Positions 49,583 through 58,194 of a DNA stretch of 64,000 nucleotides are shown in pieces. The position numbers and the translations under genes were made by a program. This DNA comes from Micromonospora sp. WMMD1155 (GTDB lineage Bacteria > Actinomycetota > Actinomycetes > Mycobacteriales > Micromonosporaceae). Positions within the stretch are counted from its first letter, which is position 1. Every line of letters begins with the position of its first letter. The DNA lies in NCBI RefSeq assembly GCF_029581275.1, contig NZ_CP120742.1:5456501-5520500 (forward strand), written 5' to 3'. The notes beneath the pieces were generated by a model. The model was given only the letters and a program-made list of their open reading frames with translations. It was not told the origin of the DNA and searched no databases.

Positions 49583-50404
49583 TCAACGTCGTGGACGCGG
49601 CTGAGTGATCAGGAGTCGTTGGGGCGGTGGCGGCCCGCGCTCCACCGGCCGGCTCGTGGCGCGCAGGTCGACGGCGGCCACGGTGAACCCTCGGGAGGGA
49701 GGCGGGATGGGCGGTGGGGGTTCGGCAGCCGACGTCGGCGCGTCGACACCGTTGGCGCCGGGGCCGCTCGGTGCGGTGGCCAGCGCCAACACGAATGCCG
49801 GTGGCCCCGGATCGGGGCGCGCGGGCGGGCCCGGCGTCGACGCCGCGGCGGCGACCATCGCCGCTCGCGCCCGGCCTCCCGGCCGGGTTCGGCCGCCGAC
49901 GGTGTCGTGGAAGCCGCCGCGCGTCACCGTCGCTGGCGGCAAGTGTGACGGTGACGGCGACGGCGACGGTGACGACGACCGGGTCGGTCGGGCAGTCGGG
50001 GAGGTCGAGCGGGACGCCGCGCGGGCGCTGGGCGAAGCCGGCGTGGGCGCTCGAGGCGGCAACTCGGGAGTCACATCGGAGGGTTCGACCGACGTCGAGG
50101 GCAGCGGAACCGTCGGTAGCGGCAGCCGGACGGACGACGGCAGGGGGACTGCCGAGGGCAACGGCAGGGGGATGTCGGACGGTAGCGGCAGCGGGACGGC
50201 GGATGGCAGCGGTAGGGCGACGGTCAGGGGTGACTCGACCACGTGCGGCAGCAACGCCGAGACCATGGTGGGAGACGTGGCGGCATCCGCCGGGCGGAGA
50301 CCGCTCGGCGACGGCTGATACGCGTGGGCGGGGTCGGCACCCACTGCCGCACCGAGTGCCACCGCGCCGAGCGCCACCGCGGGCAGGCTGAGCGTCAGGC
50401 GCAT
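49583..50404 (-). CDS. Secreted proline-rich protein with LPLPS-type repeats
   Basis: A 273-residue secreted protein. The signal peptide (LPAVALGAVALGAAVGADPA) ends with AHAYQ. Residues ~55-95 repeat a PLPLPS unit (ALPLPSAVPLPLPSDIPLPL ...), followed by a Pro/Ser/Thr-rich region with a run of SPSPSPSPS. The C-terminal ~100 residues are also Pro-rich without cysteines or hydrophobic anchors. This looks like a flexible wall-associated or spacer protein. ATG 50404 directly begins the signal peptide. It heads a two-gene operon with the resolvase-like 85-residue protein. Confidence 0.7.
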   Translation of the reverse strand: MRLTLSLPAVALGAVALGAAVGADPAHAYQPSPSGLRPADAATSPTMVSALLPHVVESPLTVALPLPSAVPLPLPSDIPLPLPSAVPLPSSVRLPLPTVPLPSTSVEPSDVTPELPPRAPTPASPSARAASRSTSPTARPTRSSSPSPSPSPSHLPPATVTRGGFHDTVGGRTRPGGRARAAMVAAAASTPGPPARPDPGPPAFVLALATAPSGPGANGVDAPTSAAEPPPPIPPPSRGFTVAAVDLRATSRPVERGPPPPQRLLITQPRPRR

Positions 50405-50610
50405 CGCGTGAGGTCTGCGGGCCGTCGTGTCGCCAACGCTTCCCGGGTCGATCTCCCGGGCCGGTGCCGTTGGCCGAGCAGTCGCTCCCCGCCTCCCGCC
50501 GTTCGTTCCATGCGCGGGTTCTTGCCCCCGGGGAACGCGGACTACACCTCTCGTCGATATGTGTGGCCCCGCCGTGAACGGTTTCGCCGCTCGCGGGTGA
50601 GCGGCGCGGG

Positions 50611-51597
50611 TCACCGTTCGGTGCGTGGTGGCGTCGGAGGCGGCTGGCGCAGGGCGTCGTCGATGATTCCCGGCATCCGCCGGGCCACCCCGGCGAGAAG
50701 GTCCGCGACCTGGACGCGCGGGTCGTCGCGGGAGTCGACCATCACCAGCCCGGCCAGCGGTGACACTCCGTCCGGTAACGCCCCGGCCGGGTCGGTCCCT
50801 GCCGCCCAGGTGCTGCGGTCGGCCAACATCCGCTGCAGGCGGGTCAACCGATCGGCCGTCAGGGCACTCTGCTCGTCATGGGTCACCAGCACCTGCCGCC
50901 GTCCACCGCTCCAGGACAGGACCGTCTCCGCCAGCGCCGGCAGCAGCGGCTCCAGCGGTGGCGGGACGGACCGGTCGTCGTTGTCGAGCCTGGACAGCAC
51001 GGCTCGTACGTGGCTCGGGCTGAGCCCGCGCAGGACGTCGTCGGCCGCGGGTCCGAGGTGGCGCTCCAGCAGGGCGTCGCGGGCCTCGAAGAACCGCCGC
51101 ACCGTGTGGTCGACCGGAAGCCTCCGCTTCATCCGGACACAGTCGACGAACGCGGTCAGGAAGGCGTCCCAGTCGCCTCCGGCCGAATGTCCGGCGTCGT
51201 GAAGGGCGAGAGCGGCCGGGCGGTGCTCAGTGGCCAGGCGGGTGCCGGCCGCGTACGTCGGCTCGGCCAGCAGGAGATCGACGATCCGGGTGACGAGGAA
51301 GAACTCCTTGTCGATCACGTGGACGTGGGCGCGACCGGTCAGCGCCGTCCGGAGCCATCCCAGGGCCTCGTCCGCACCCGAGCCGCGCAGGAACCGCCCG
51401 GACTTCAGCTCGTGTGGCGAGAACCGGAAGCCCGAGCGCAGTGTGGTGATGAGCGCGACGGCCTCCTCGACGGTCAGGTCGACACTCGCGTGCGTGATCA
51501 CCGGGGCGGTCGAGCGCAGCAGGTTGGTGCCCGAGAACCCGGACTCGTCGCAGGCGATCTCCACGACGGCACCGACCACCGCGTCCCTGCGTGGCAT
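50611..51597 (-). CDS. DUF3800-like protein
   Basis: A 328-residue protein with an N-terminal VVEIACDESGFSGTN and a C-terminal MVDSRDDPRVQVADLLAGVA, the acidic CDESG and Q-x-A-D-x-L-A-G motifs that bracket DUF3800-family proteins (predicted RNase-H-like fold). The middle (HVHVIDKEFFLVTRIVDLLL) is less conserved. DUF3800 proteins are often found near defence or mobile elements, but no such genes are seen here. ATG 51597 was chosen; GTG 51621 is an in-frame alternative. Confidence 0.75.
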   Translation of the reverse strand: MPRRDAVVGAVVEIACDESGFSGTNLLRSTAPVITHASVDLTVEEAVALITTLRSGFRFSPHELKSGRFLRGSGADEALGWLRTALTGRAHVHVIDKEFFLVTRIVDLLLAEPTYAAGTRLATEHRPAALALHDAGHSAGGDWDAFLTAFVDCVRMKRRLPVDHTVRRFFEARDALLERHLGPAADDVLRGLSPSHVRAVLSRLDNDDRSVPPPLEPLLPALAETVLSWSGGRRQVLVTHDEQSALTADRLTRLQRMLADRSTWAAGTDPAGALPDGVSPLAGLVMVDSRDDPRVQVADLLAGVARRMPGIIDDALRQPPPTPPRTER

Positions 51598-51738
51598 GCC
51601 GCCCTGAAGTGGGGATCTCACACCCGGTTTCCCGCCATACCGACCATGGTCACCCGCGTGCCGAGCCAGGACAACCCGATTGCGAGGCGCGGCCGGACCG
51701 TCGGCCAGCGATCGACAGCACCTCCGGCCGGTGGCGCG

Positions 51739-52533
51739 TCAGTGGGGTGAGCCGAGTAGTCGCTCGCCGTCACCCGCGTCGGCTGACTGTGTGTATCCCA
51801 GCTCGGACGAGATCTGGTTCGCGGTCTCCAGTAGGAGGGGAAGGGCCTGCTTCAACCTGTCGAGGCTCGCGATGACCTCGATGGCGGTCATCGAGGCGGC
51901 GGCGATGACCTGTCCTCGTGAGTCCCTGATGGGTGCGGCGACGCATCTGACGTAGGCGTCGTGTTCGCCGTTGTCGGTGGCCCAACCCTGCTCGCGGATG
52001 CGGGCCAGTTCGGCTTCGAGCGATCCGTGGTCGGCGAAGGTGGTGTCGGTGAACTTCTCGAACACGACGTGGGAGAGGAGACGGTCGCGCTCCCCCGACG
52101 GCAGGTAGGCCAGGATCGTCTTACCGACGGCGCTGGCGTAGATCGAGACCGCGCGCCCCACGCGGGACGGCAGTTTGACGGCGTCGAACGCCGGGCTGTC
52201 CACCTTGTCGATATAGATGATCTCGTCGCCGGTCAGCTGTGCCAGGTGCACGGTGTGGCTGGTCTCGCGTTGCAGCGCCCGCAGGTGTGCGGCGGCGAAC
52301 TGGCGTAGGTCCATCGAGCCGAGCGCGAGTTCGGACAGTTCGATGACTCCGCTACCGAGCACGTAGGTGCCCGCGCCGGTGCGGCGTACGAAGCGGGCGG
52401 CCTCCAGTGTCTGCAGGATCCGCAGGGCCGTGGACTTGTGGACGCCGAGCACGTCCGCCGCCTCGGTGAGGGACAGCGGGTGCTCCGCAGATCGACGGAT
52501 GAGGTCGATCGCGCGGCGAATCGATTGCGCCAA
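51739..52533 (-). CDS. IclR-family transcriptional regulator of the sugar-acid locus
   Basis: A 264-residue IclR regulator. The N-terminal winged helix reads LTEAADVLGVHKSTALRILQ and VRRTGAGTYVLGSG. The C-terminal effector domain has HTVHLAQLTGDEIIYIDKVD, SIYASAVGKTILAYL and VRCVAAPIRDSRGQVIAAAS. TTG 52533 is favoured because a GAGGGGAGA site lies about seven bases upstream; a longer TTG-initiated frame begins at 52593 inside the operator. It is divergent from the ABC-transporter/sugar-acid operon, with an inverted-repeat operator between them, so it most likely controls that operon in response to a sugar acid or its breakdown product. Confidence 0.9.
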   Translation of the reverse strand: MAQSIRRAIDLIRRSAEHPLSLTEAADVLGVHKSTALRILQTLEAARFVRRTGAGTYVLGSGVIELSELALGSMDLRQFAAAHLRALQRETSHTVHLAQLTGDEIIYIDKVDSPAFDAVKLPSRVGRAVSIYASAVGKTILAYLPSGERDRLLSHVVFEKFTDTTFADHGSLEAELARIREQGWATDNGEHDAYVRCVAAPIRDSRGQVIAAASMTAIEVIASLDRLKQALPLLLETANQISSELGYTQSADAGDGERLLGSPH

Positions 52534-52577
52534 GGCACTGTCTCCCCTCGGTGCGGCGGCGGTACGCCGTCGCTGCC

Positions 52578-52618
52578 ATTGCGTAATGCGCAATATAGTT
52601 CACGCGATGCGCAATCGC
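52578..52618. promoter_or_regulatory. Two inverted-repeat operator sites for the IclR regulator
   Basis: ATTGCG-TAATG-CGCAAT at 52578-52594 is a perfect six-base inverted repeat with a five-base centre. GCGAT-n5-ATCGC at 52604-52618 is a second, shorter palindrome 25 bases away, ending just before the -35 element of the transport operon. The regulator gene is divergent, so these are the probable IclR binding sites. Confidence 0.55.
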
Positions 52619-52621
52619 TAC

Positions 52622-52649
52622 TTGACACCGTTGCACATGGCGCTACGAT
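52622..52649 (+). promoter_or_regulatory. Promoter of the ABC transporter/sugar-acid operon
   Basis: TTGACA (52622-52627), 16-base spacer, TACGAT (52644-52649): an excellent sigma-70-type promoter, about 50 bases before the ATG at 52698 and directly next to the inverted repeats. Confidence 0.65.
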
Positions 52650-52697
52650 CGTTGCAATTTAATCGGTACGACGCTGATGCGTAACAGTGGAGTAACT

Positions 52698-53942
52698 ATG
52701 GGTAATCAACGCGCTCGATTCGTTGCCGGTGCGACATGTGCCCTCGGCCTGGTTGCCGCCCTCTTGACCGGCTGCGGCTCCGACGGTGGCTCAAGTGACG
52801 GCGTCACCAAACTGACCTTCGCCGCGTCGACCTTCGGCGACCCGGGCCGCGGGCCGCAGTTGACGAAGTGGCTCGACGAGTTCAACAGCAGCCAGGACAA
52901 GGTCCAGGTGTCGGCCGCCGCCGTGCCGTACCCGACCTTCGGCCAGACGGTGCTGACCCAGATGGGCAGTGGCAAGGGGCCGGACCTGGTCCGCTTCGAC
53001 ATGCCCGAGTTCGAGGCCGCCTCGGACGCCGGTCTCGTCGCGCCGCTCGACAAGCTCGTCGACGCCGGCAAGTACGACCTGCTCAAGCAGCCGGACCAGT
53101 TCATGGTCCACGACGGCGTGCGGCACGGCTTCATCTTCGAGGCGTCGAACTACGCGATGTTCTACAACGCGGACCTGATCCCGACGCCGCCGTCCACCTA
53201 CGAGCAGTTCGCCTCCACGGCGAAGTCGCTCACCAAGGGTGACGTCTACGGCCTGGCGTTCCGGCAGACGGAGGCCGAAGAGGCCGGCGTGTGGCAGGAC
53301 ATCTTCAACTACGTCTACGGCTTCGGCGGCGCGTGGTCCGACGGCAAGAACCTGACCATCAACTCGCCGGAGAACCTCAAGGGCCTGCAGGCGTACAAGG
53401 ACCTCTACGACGCCAACGTCATCCCGCGTGGTGCCGACGCCGCGACCTTCCGGCGGATGTTCGCCGAGGGCAAGGTCGGGATGGAACTCAACAACGGTGG
53501 CTACGTGACCGCCACCCGCGGCCAGAACGCGAAGCTGAACTTCACCGTCGCGCCCATCCCGTTCCCGGTCCGCAAGCAGGGCGCGATCCTGGCACCGATC
53601 GTGATCAACGAGGCGAGCGAGAGCCAGGACGAGGCGGCCACCTTCATCAAGTGGGCGTTGGAGCCGCAGAACCAAATCAAGCTGCAGGAGATCCTGGGCG
53701 CGAGCAGCGTCGCCACCACCACGCAGCGCAGCGCCGAGTCGCTCAAGGCGACCCCGTTCCTCCCCGTGTTCGACGGGCTCACCGAGACCAGCCTGCCGCA
53801 GATCGTCCTGGGTTTCGAAGCCAAGACGCCGGACATCCGCAAGGTGGTCGTGCAGAACGTGATCGCGGCGTTGCAGGGCAAGGCCGACCTGAAGTCGGCG
53901 CTGGACCGCGCCCAGCAGCAGGCGACCGAGCTGGTCCGCTGA
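52698..53942 (+). CDS. Sugar ABC transporter solute-binding lipoprotein
   Basis: A 414-residue family-1 extracellular solute-binding protein. The lipobox LLTGC puts the acylated Cys at residue 26, and the mature part starts GSDGGSSDGV. Characteristic stretches are FAASTFGDPGRGPQLTKWLD, LVRFDMPEFEAASDAGLVAP, IFEASNYAMFYNADLIP and FAEGKVGMELNNGGYV. It would capture a mono- or oligosaccharide or sugar acid for the two permeases that follow. ATG 52698 has a GTGGAG site. The ATPase gene is missing from the window; many actinobacteria use one shared MsiK-type ATPase for such systems (established pattern). Confidence 0.92.
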   Translation: MGNQRARFVAGATCALGLVAALLTGCGSDGGSSDGVTKLTFAASTFGDPGRGPQLTKWLDEFNSSQDKVQVSAAAVPYPTFGQTVLTQMGSGKGPDLVRFDMPEFEAASDAGLVAPLDKLVDAGKYDLLKQPDQFMVHDGVRHGFIFEASNYAMFYNADLIPTPPSTYEQFASTAKSLTKGDVYGLAFRQTEAEEAGVWQDIFNYVYGFGGAWSDGKNLTINSPENLKGLQAYKDLYDANVIPRGADAATFRRMFAEGKVGMELNNGGYVTATRGQNAKLNFTVAPIPFPVRKQGAILAPIVINEASESQDEAATFIKWALEPQNQIKLQEILGASSVATTTQRSAESLKATPFLPVFDGLTETSLPQIVLGFEAKTPDIRKVVVQNVIAALQGKADLKSALDRAQQQATELVR

Positions 53943-53956
53943 CCGGTCGACAAGGC

Positions 53957-53994
53957 GACGCTGCCGGCGCGAAGGGCCGTGCGCCGGCAGCGTC
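53957..53994 (+). promoter_or_regulatory. Intercistronic hairpin between binding protein and permeases
   Basis: A perfect 14-base-pair stem (53957-53970 with 53981-53994) and a ten-base loop. The stem follows the binding-protein stop within 15 bases and lies before the first permease. Such hairpins protect the upstream message and lower permease expression, keeping binding protein in excess (inference). Confidence 0.6.
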
Positions 53995-54018
53995 CTCTCC
54001 CAGAAGGATCGAAATCCG

Positions 54019-54972
54019 ATGACCGTGCTCGAGCAGACCGGGGCACCGAAGACATCCCGCCGACCCGGGGCGCGGCGTGGCCCCAGCCCACTGGGCAGCA
54101 AGTGGACGCCGTACCTGTTCCTGGCGCCCGCCGCGCTGTTCATATTCGTCTTCCAGGCGGTACCACTCGTCCAGGAGGTGTACCTCAGCTTCACCAGGAC
54201 GAGGCTGCTCAACCCCACCCGCAGCGAGTGGGTCGGCCTGGAGAACTTCAACCGGATCTTCGGTGACCCCGACTTCCACCGAACCCTGCTGATCACCTTC
54301 GTCTACGTCATCGCCTGCGTGGTCGGCGCCATCGGCGCCGGGCTCGGCGTGGCGCTCCTGCTCAACAGGAACTTCCGGGGCCGTGGTGTGGCGCGGGCCC
54401 TGGTGACCGTCCCCTGGGCCGCACCGGGCATCGCCGTCGCCCTCATCGCCACCTGGATGCTGAACGCGCAGTACGGGATCGTGAACCGCTTCCTCGACGC
54501 GGTGGGCCTCGGCGTGCCGGGCGGGGCCATTCTGGACAGCCCCCGCTACGCGCTCCCGGCGGTGCTCGCGACGACCATCTGGCAGCTGTTCCCCTTCACC
54601 TCGGTGGTGCTGCTCTCCGCACTGCAGTCCGTACCCCAGGAACTCAACGAGGCCGCCAGCGTGGACGGCGCCGGACGTTGGGCGACCTTCCGTGCCGTCA
54701 CCTGGCAGGTCATCAAGCCGACCGTGGGGCTGCTGGCCCTGCTGATGACGATCTGGTCGCTGCGCCGCTTCGAACTCATCTGGCTGATGACCAAGGGTGG
54801 CCCGGTCGGCGCGACCGAGACGCTCGTCATCGACCTCTACTCGCAGGCGTTCGACTCCAAGGAACTCGGGTCGGCGGCGGCCATCGGAATGGTCGGCGTC
54901 GTCATCTCGCTCATCGTCATCATCGGCAGCCGACTGGTCGCGCGTGCTGTGGAGAAGGGGGACGTCCGATGA
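54019..54972 (+). CDS. Sugar ABC transporter permease 1
   Basis: A 317-residue MalF/UgpA-like permease with six membrane segments: WTPYLFLAPAALFIFVFQAV, FVYVIACVVGAIGAGLGVAL and so on, to VGVVISLIVIIGSRL. The EAA-type loop is NEAASVDGAGRWATFRAVTW, the contact site for the ATPase. It forms the heteromeric membrane channel with the next gene, whose ATG overlaps its stop (ATGA). The N-terminal ~25 residues are polar and cytoplasmic. Confidence 0.95.
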   Translation: MTVLEQTGAPKTSRRPGARRGPSPLGSKWTPYLFLAPAALFIFVFQAVPLVQEVYLSFTRTRLLNPTRSEWVGLENFNRIFGDPDFHRTLLITFVYVIACVVGAIGAGLGVALLLNRNFRGRGVARALVTVPWAAPGIAVALIATWMLNAQYGIVNRFLDAVGLGVPGGAILDSPRYALPAVLATTIWQLFPFTSVVLLSALQSVPQELNEAASVDGAGRWATFRAVTWQVIKPTVGLLALLMTIWSLRRFELIWLMTKGGPVGATETLVIDLYSQAFDSKELGSAAAIGMVGVVISLIVIIGSRLVARAVEKGDVR

Positions 54973-55799
54973 GGCGCTTCCGGTTCGGGGTCACCGCGCG
55001 GATCGTGGCCGTACTCGTCGTGCTGGGCATCGCGGTGTTCCCGCTGTACTGGATGTTCGTCACGGCGCTGTCCAGCAACGGGGACCTCTTCGCCGACCGG
55101 CCCCGGCTCACGCCGGACCTCGGCCAATTCGGGGTGTTCGTCGACGCGCTGGCCGAGGGCAAGGCGGCCGGGTGGCTGCTGAACAGCCTGGTGATCGCCC
55201 TGGGCACGATGGTCCTCTCCGTCGGTCTGGGGATCCCGCTCGGGTACGCGCTGTCCCGGTTCTCGTTCTGGGGCAAGGCCGCGCTGACCGTCGTGCTGCT
55301 GTTCACCCAGATGCTCCCCGAGGCGCTCATGGTCGTGCCGTTGTTCGCGCTGTTCCGCCGCTTCGACCTGCTCGACTCGCTGACCGGCCTCGTCCTGGTG
55401 AACTCCGCCTTCGTCCTGCCGATCGTCGCGCTGATCCTCAAGGGCGCGATCGACGGCATCCCGAAGGAGTTGGAGGAGGCGGCCCGCGCCGACGGCGCGC
55501 GGCCCTTCACCACCCTGACCCGCATCAACGTGCCGTTGATCGCGCCGTCGATCGCGGCGACCGCGGTCATCGCCTTCTTCCACGCCTGGAACGAGTACGT
55601 CTTCGCGGTGACGTTCATCTTCAACCCGGACCTGCAACCGGCGTCCGTCGGTATCGCGAACTTCATCGGTGAACTGGGTACCCCGATCCAGACGGTGATG
55701 GCCGTAGCCTTCCTGTTCACGTTGCCGGCCGTCGCGTTCTACCTCCTGGTCCAGAAGTACGTGGTTTCCGGCATGACCGCCGGTGCGGTGAAGGGTTGA
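54969..55799 (+). CDS. Sugar ABC transporter permease 2
   Basis: A 276-residue MalG/UgpE-like permease with six membrane helices (IVAVLVVLGIAVFPLYWMFV ... VMAVAFLFTLPAVAFYLLVQ). The EAA loop is LEEAARADGARPFTTLTRIN. It overlaps the preceding permease gene by four bases. The end YVVSGMTAGAVKG is the typical family C-terminus. The next gene follows the stop by eight bases, placing the sugar-acid enzymes in the same operon. Confidence 0.95.
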   Translation: MRRFRFGVTARIVAVLVVLGIAVFPLYWMFVTALSSNGDLFADRPRLTPDLGQFGVFVDALAEGKAAGWLLNSLVIALGTMVLSVGLGIPLGYALSRFSFWGKAALTVVLLFTQMLPEALMVVPLFALFRRFDLLDSLTGLVLVNSAFVLPIVALILKGAIDGIPKELEEAARADGARPFTTLTRINVPLIAPSIAATAVIAFFHAWNEYVFAVTFIFNPDLQPASVGIANFIGELGTPIQTVMAVAFLFTLPAVAFYLLVQKYVVSGMTAGAVKG

Positions 55800-55807
55800 G
55801 CCGAAAC

Positions 55808-56989
55808 ATGAAAATCGTCTCCGTCGACACGGTGGTCGTCGACTTCTACCGCACGAACCTCGTCATCGTGCGGGTGCACACCGACGAGGGGATCGTCGGG
55901 CTCGGTGAGGCCACCCTGGAAGGCAAGGAACGGGCCGTCCAGGGCGCGATCGCCGAGCTGGCCGAAGCGGTCGTGGGCCTGGACCCCACCAGCATCTCGA
56001 AGAACCTCTACGAGCTGGCCCGGAACTGGTACTGGCGCGGCGGACCGGTCGTCATGACCGCGCTGAGTTCGTTCGAGATGGCCCTGTGGGACATCTCGGC
56101 GCGCGACCTCGGCGTTCCGGTCTCCCGACTCCTCGGCGGCGCGACCAGGGACCGGGTGCGGGCGTACGCGAACGGCTGGTTCTCCGGGGCCGTCACGCCG
56201 GAGGACTACGCGGCGGCGGCGCGTCGGACCGTGGAGTCCGGTTTCCGCGGCCTCAAGTGGGACCCGTTCGAGAACTACGACCTCACCATCAGCACCCGGC
56301 AACTGGACCGGGTGCTCGCCCAGATCGACGCGGTACGTGCCGCGGTGGGCCGTGACGTCGAGCTGTTCGTGGAGGGGCACGGGCGCTTCGACGTCCGGCA
56401 CGCCGTCATGGTGGCGAAGGAGATCGCCCAGTTCGACCCGGTGTGGTTCGAGGAGCCCTGCCCGCCGGACAACCTCGACGCCCTGGTCGACATCCGCCGG
56501 TCGTCGCCCGTGCCGATCGCGGCGGGGGAGCGGTGGTACGGCCGGCAGGGTTTCGCTCCGGCGCTGGCCCGCCAGGCTGTCGACTTCGTCCAGCCGGACG
56601 TGACGCACGCCGGCGGGATCGCCGAGCTGGCCTTCATCTCGACGCTCGCCGCGACCAGCTACGTCGGGTTCGCACCGCACAACCCCAGCGGCCCGCTCAG
56701 CACGGCCGCGACGTTGCAACTCGGGGCGACCCTGCCCAACTTCCGGTACCTGGAGATCATGGCGACGGACGTCCCCTGGCGTCCCGAGATCACCAACGAG
56801 CGGCTGGTGCTGACCGCCGACGGCGACGTGCTGATCCCGACCGGGGTCGGGCTGGGCATCGAGCTGGACCTCGCCGCGATCGAGCAGCATCCGTTCACAC
56901 CGCATCCGCTGCGCATGTTCGAGGACGCCGTCTACGACATCCGTCCTCGGGACGAGCGGTCCTTCTTCAACCTGGAGAGCGGCTCATGA
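55808..56989 (+). CDS. Enolase-superfamily sugar-acid dehydratase (galactonate/arabinonate-dehydratase-like)
   Basis: A 393-residue mandelate-racemase/muconate-lactonising-type enzyme. The N-terminal cap MKIVSVDTVVVDFYRTNLVI is followed by the barrel with metal ligands in LFVEGHGRFD, WFEEPCPPD and AAGERWYGR. The catalytic His is in FAPHNPSGPLS. The paired acid/His of the VEGHGR motif and the PHNPSGP loop match D-galactonate- and arabinonate-dehydratase relatives, which remove water to give a 2-keto-3-deoxy acid. The stop overlaps the next start (ATGA). The position with a FAH-family dehydratase and a semialdehyde dehydrogenase points to a pentonate substrate. Confidence 0.85.
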   Translation: MKIVSVDTVVVDFYRTNLVIVRVHTDEGIVGLGEATLEGKERAVQGAIAELAEAVVGLDPTSISKNLYELARNWYWRGGPVVMTALSSFEMALWDISARDLGVPVSRLLGGATRDRVRAYANGWFSGAVTPEDYAAAARRTVESGFRGLKWDPFENYDLTISTRQLDRVLAQIDAVRAAVGRDVELFVEGHGRFDVRHAVMVAKEIAQFDPVWFEEPCPPDNLDALVDIRRSSPVPIAAGERWYGRQGFAPALARQAVDFVQPDVTHAGGIAELAFISTLAATSYVGFAPHNPSGPLSTAATLQLGATLPNFRYLEIMATDVPWRPEITNERLVLTADGDVLIPTGVGLGIELDLAAIEQHPFTPHPLRMFEDAVYDIRPRDERSFFNLESGS

Positions 56990-58194
56990 CGGTGCCACGG
57001 CCCCGGGGAGCGGCTCCGGGCGCGGGGTGGTCCGGCACCGCCGCCGAGGCGCTGCCGGACGCCGGCGACAGTGTCCTCATCGGCCGCGTCTGGGATCCGT
57101 CGGTCGACGGCCCGACACCGGTGACCGTCCGCGACGGCATGGTCATCGACCTCAGCCGTCGGTTCCCGACCGTCCGGGACATCTGCGAACTGTCCGACCC
57201 CGCCGCGGTGGTCGCCGGGCTCGACGGGCCGACGGTCGGCGACTTCGGGGAGATCCTGGCCAACACCGAGGCCGCGACCCGGGACCGTTCCCGGCCCTGG
57301 TTGCTCGCCCCGGTCGACCTCCAGGTGCTCAAGGCCGCCGGGGTGACCTTCCCCATCTCGATGATCGAACGCGTCATCGAGGAACGGGCGCGTGGAGACC
57401 TCGCGCTCGCGGCGGACATCCGCCACCGGATGCTCGCCGACGTCGGCGTCGACCTGCACAGCCTGGCTCCGGGCTCGGCGGAGGCCGACCGGCTCAAGAG
57501 TCTGTTGGTAGCCGAGGGCATGTGGAGTCAGTACCTGGAGGTGGGGATCGGGCCGGACGCCGAGATCTTCACCAAGGGCCAGGTCCTCTCCGCCGTCGGC
57601 ACCGCCGTTCCGGTCGGGGTGCTCGCCGCGTCGACCTGGAACAACCCGGAACCCGAGGTCACCCTCATCGTCGCGTCCACCGGGCGGATCGTCGGCGCCA
57701 CCCTCGGCAACGACGTGAACCTGCGGGACGTCGAGGGTCGTTCGGCGTTGCTGCTTCCACTGGCGAAGGACAACAACGCCTCCTGCGCCCTCGGGCCCCT
57801 GATCCGGCTCTTCGACGAGCGGTTCGGGATGGCCCAGGTACGCGAACTCGCTGTCAGCCTGCAGGTCAGCGGTGTGGACGGCTTCCTGCTGGAGGCGGTC
57901 TCGGAGATGACGCGGATGTCGCGTGACCCGGAGGAGTTGGTCCGGCAGTTGATCGGCCCGCACCACCACTATCCGGACGGTGCCGCCCTGATGCTCGGCA
58001 CCATGTTCGCGCCGATCCAAGACCGGGACCGCCCCGGTGAGGGCTTCACCCACAAGGTGGACGACGTGGTGCGGATCAGCTGCCCGGCGCTCGGCACCCT
58101 GGTCAACCGGGTGTGGCACGCGGAGGAGTGCGAGCCCTGGCACTTCGGCGTCCGCGATCTGATGGGCAATCTGGTGAGGAGAGGACTGCTGTGA
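56986..58194 (+). CDS. FAH-family 2-keto-3-deoxy-pentonate dehydratase
   Basis: A 402-residue fumarylacetoacetate-hydrolase-fold protein of the XylX/KdaD type: VLKAAGVTFPISMIERVIEE, YLEVGIGPDAEIFTKGQVLS, EVTLIVASTGRIVGATLGND and VNLRDVEGRSALLLPLAKDN carry the metal-binding Glu and Asp positions. In Caulobacter D-xylose and archaeal D-arabinose degradation, members convert 2-keto-3-deoxypentonate to 2-oxoglutarate semialdehyde. ATG 56986 lies inside the end of the preceding gene, and the stop overlaps the GTG of the dehydrogenase. Context makes this role much likelier than true fumarylacetoacetate hydrolysis. Confidence 0.85.
   Translation: MTVPRPRGAAPGAGWSGTAAEALPDAGDSVLIGRVWDPSVDGPTPVTVRDGMVIDLSRRFPTVRDICELSDPAAVVAGLDGPTVGDFGEILANTEAATRDRSRPWLLAPVDLQVLKAAGVTFPISMIERVIEERARGDLALAADIRHRMLADVGVDLHSLAPGSAEADRLKSLLVAEGMWSQYLEVGIGPDAEIFTKGQVLSAVGTAVPVGVLAASTWNNPEPEVTLIVASTGRIVGATLGNDVNLRDVEGRSALLLPLAKDNNASCALGPLIRLFDERFGMAQVRELAVSLQVSGVDGFLLEAVSEMTRMSRDPEELVRQLIGPHHHYPDGAALMLGTMFAPIQDRDRPGEGFTHKVDDVVRISCPALGTLVNRVWHAEECEPWHFGVRDLMGNLVRRGLL

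Noticed and set aside
50080..50260. Short tandem-looking DNA repeats, first considered as a repeat array or CRISPR
   Set aside because: They encode the PLPLPS repeats of the secreted proline-rich protein and have no constant spacer-repeat structure.
50611..51597. DUF3800-like gene considered as a sign of a defence island or mobile element
   Set aside because: No restriction, toxin-antitoxin, transposase or integrase genes accompany it; one gene is not enough.
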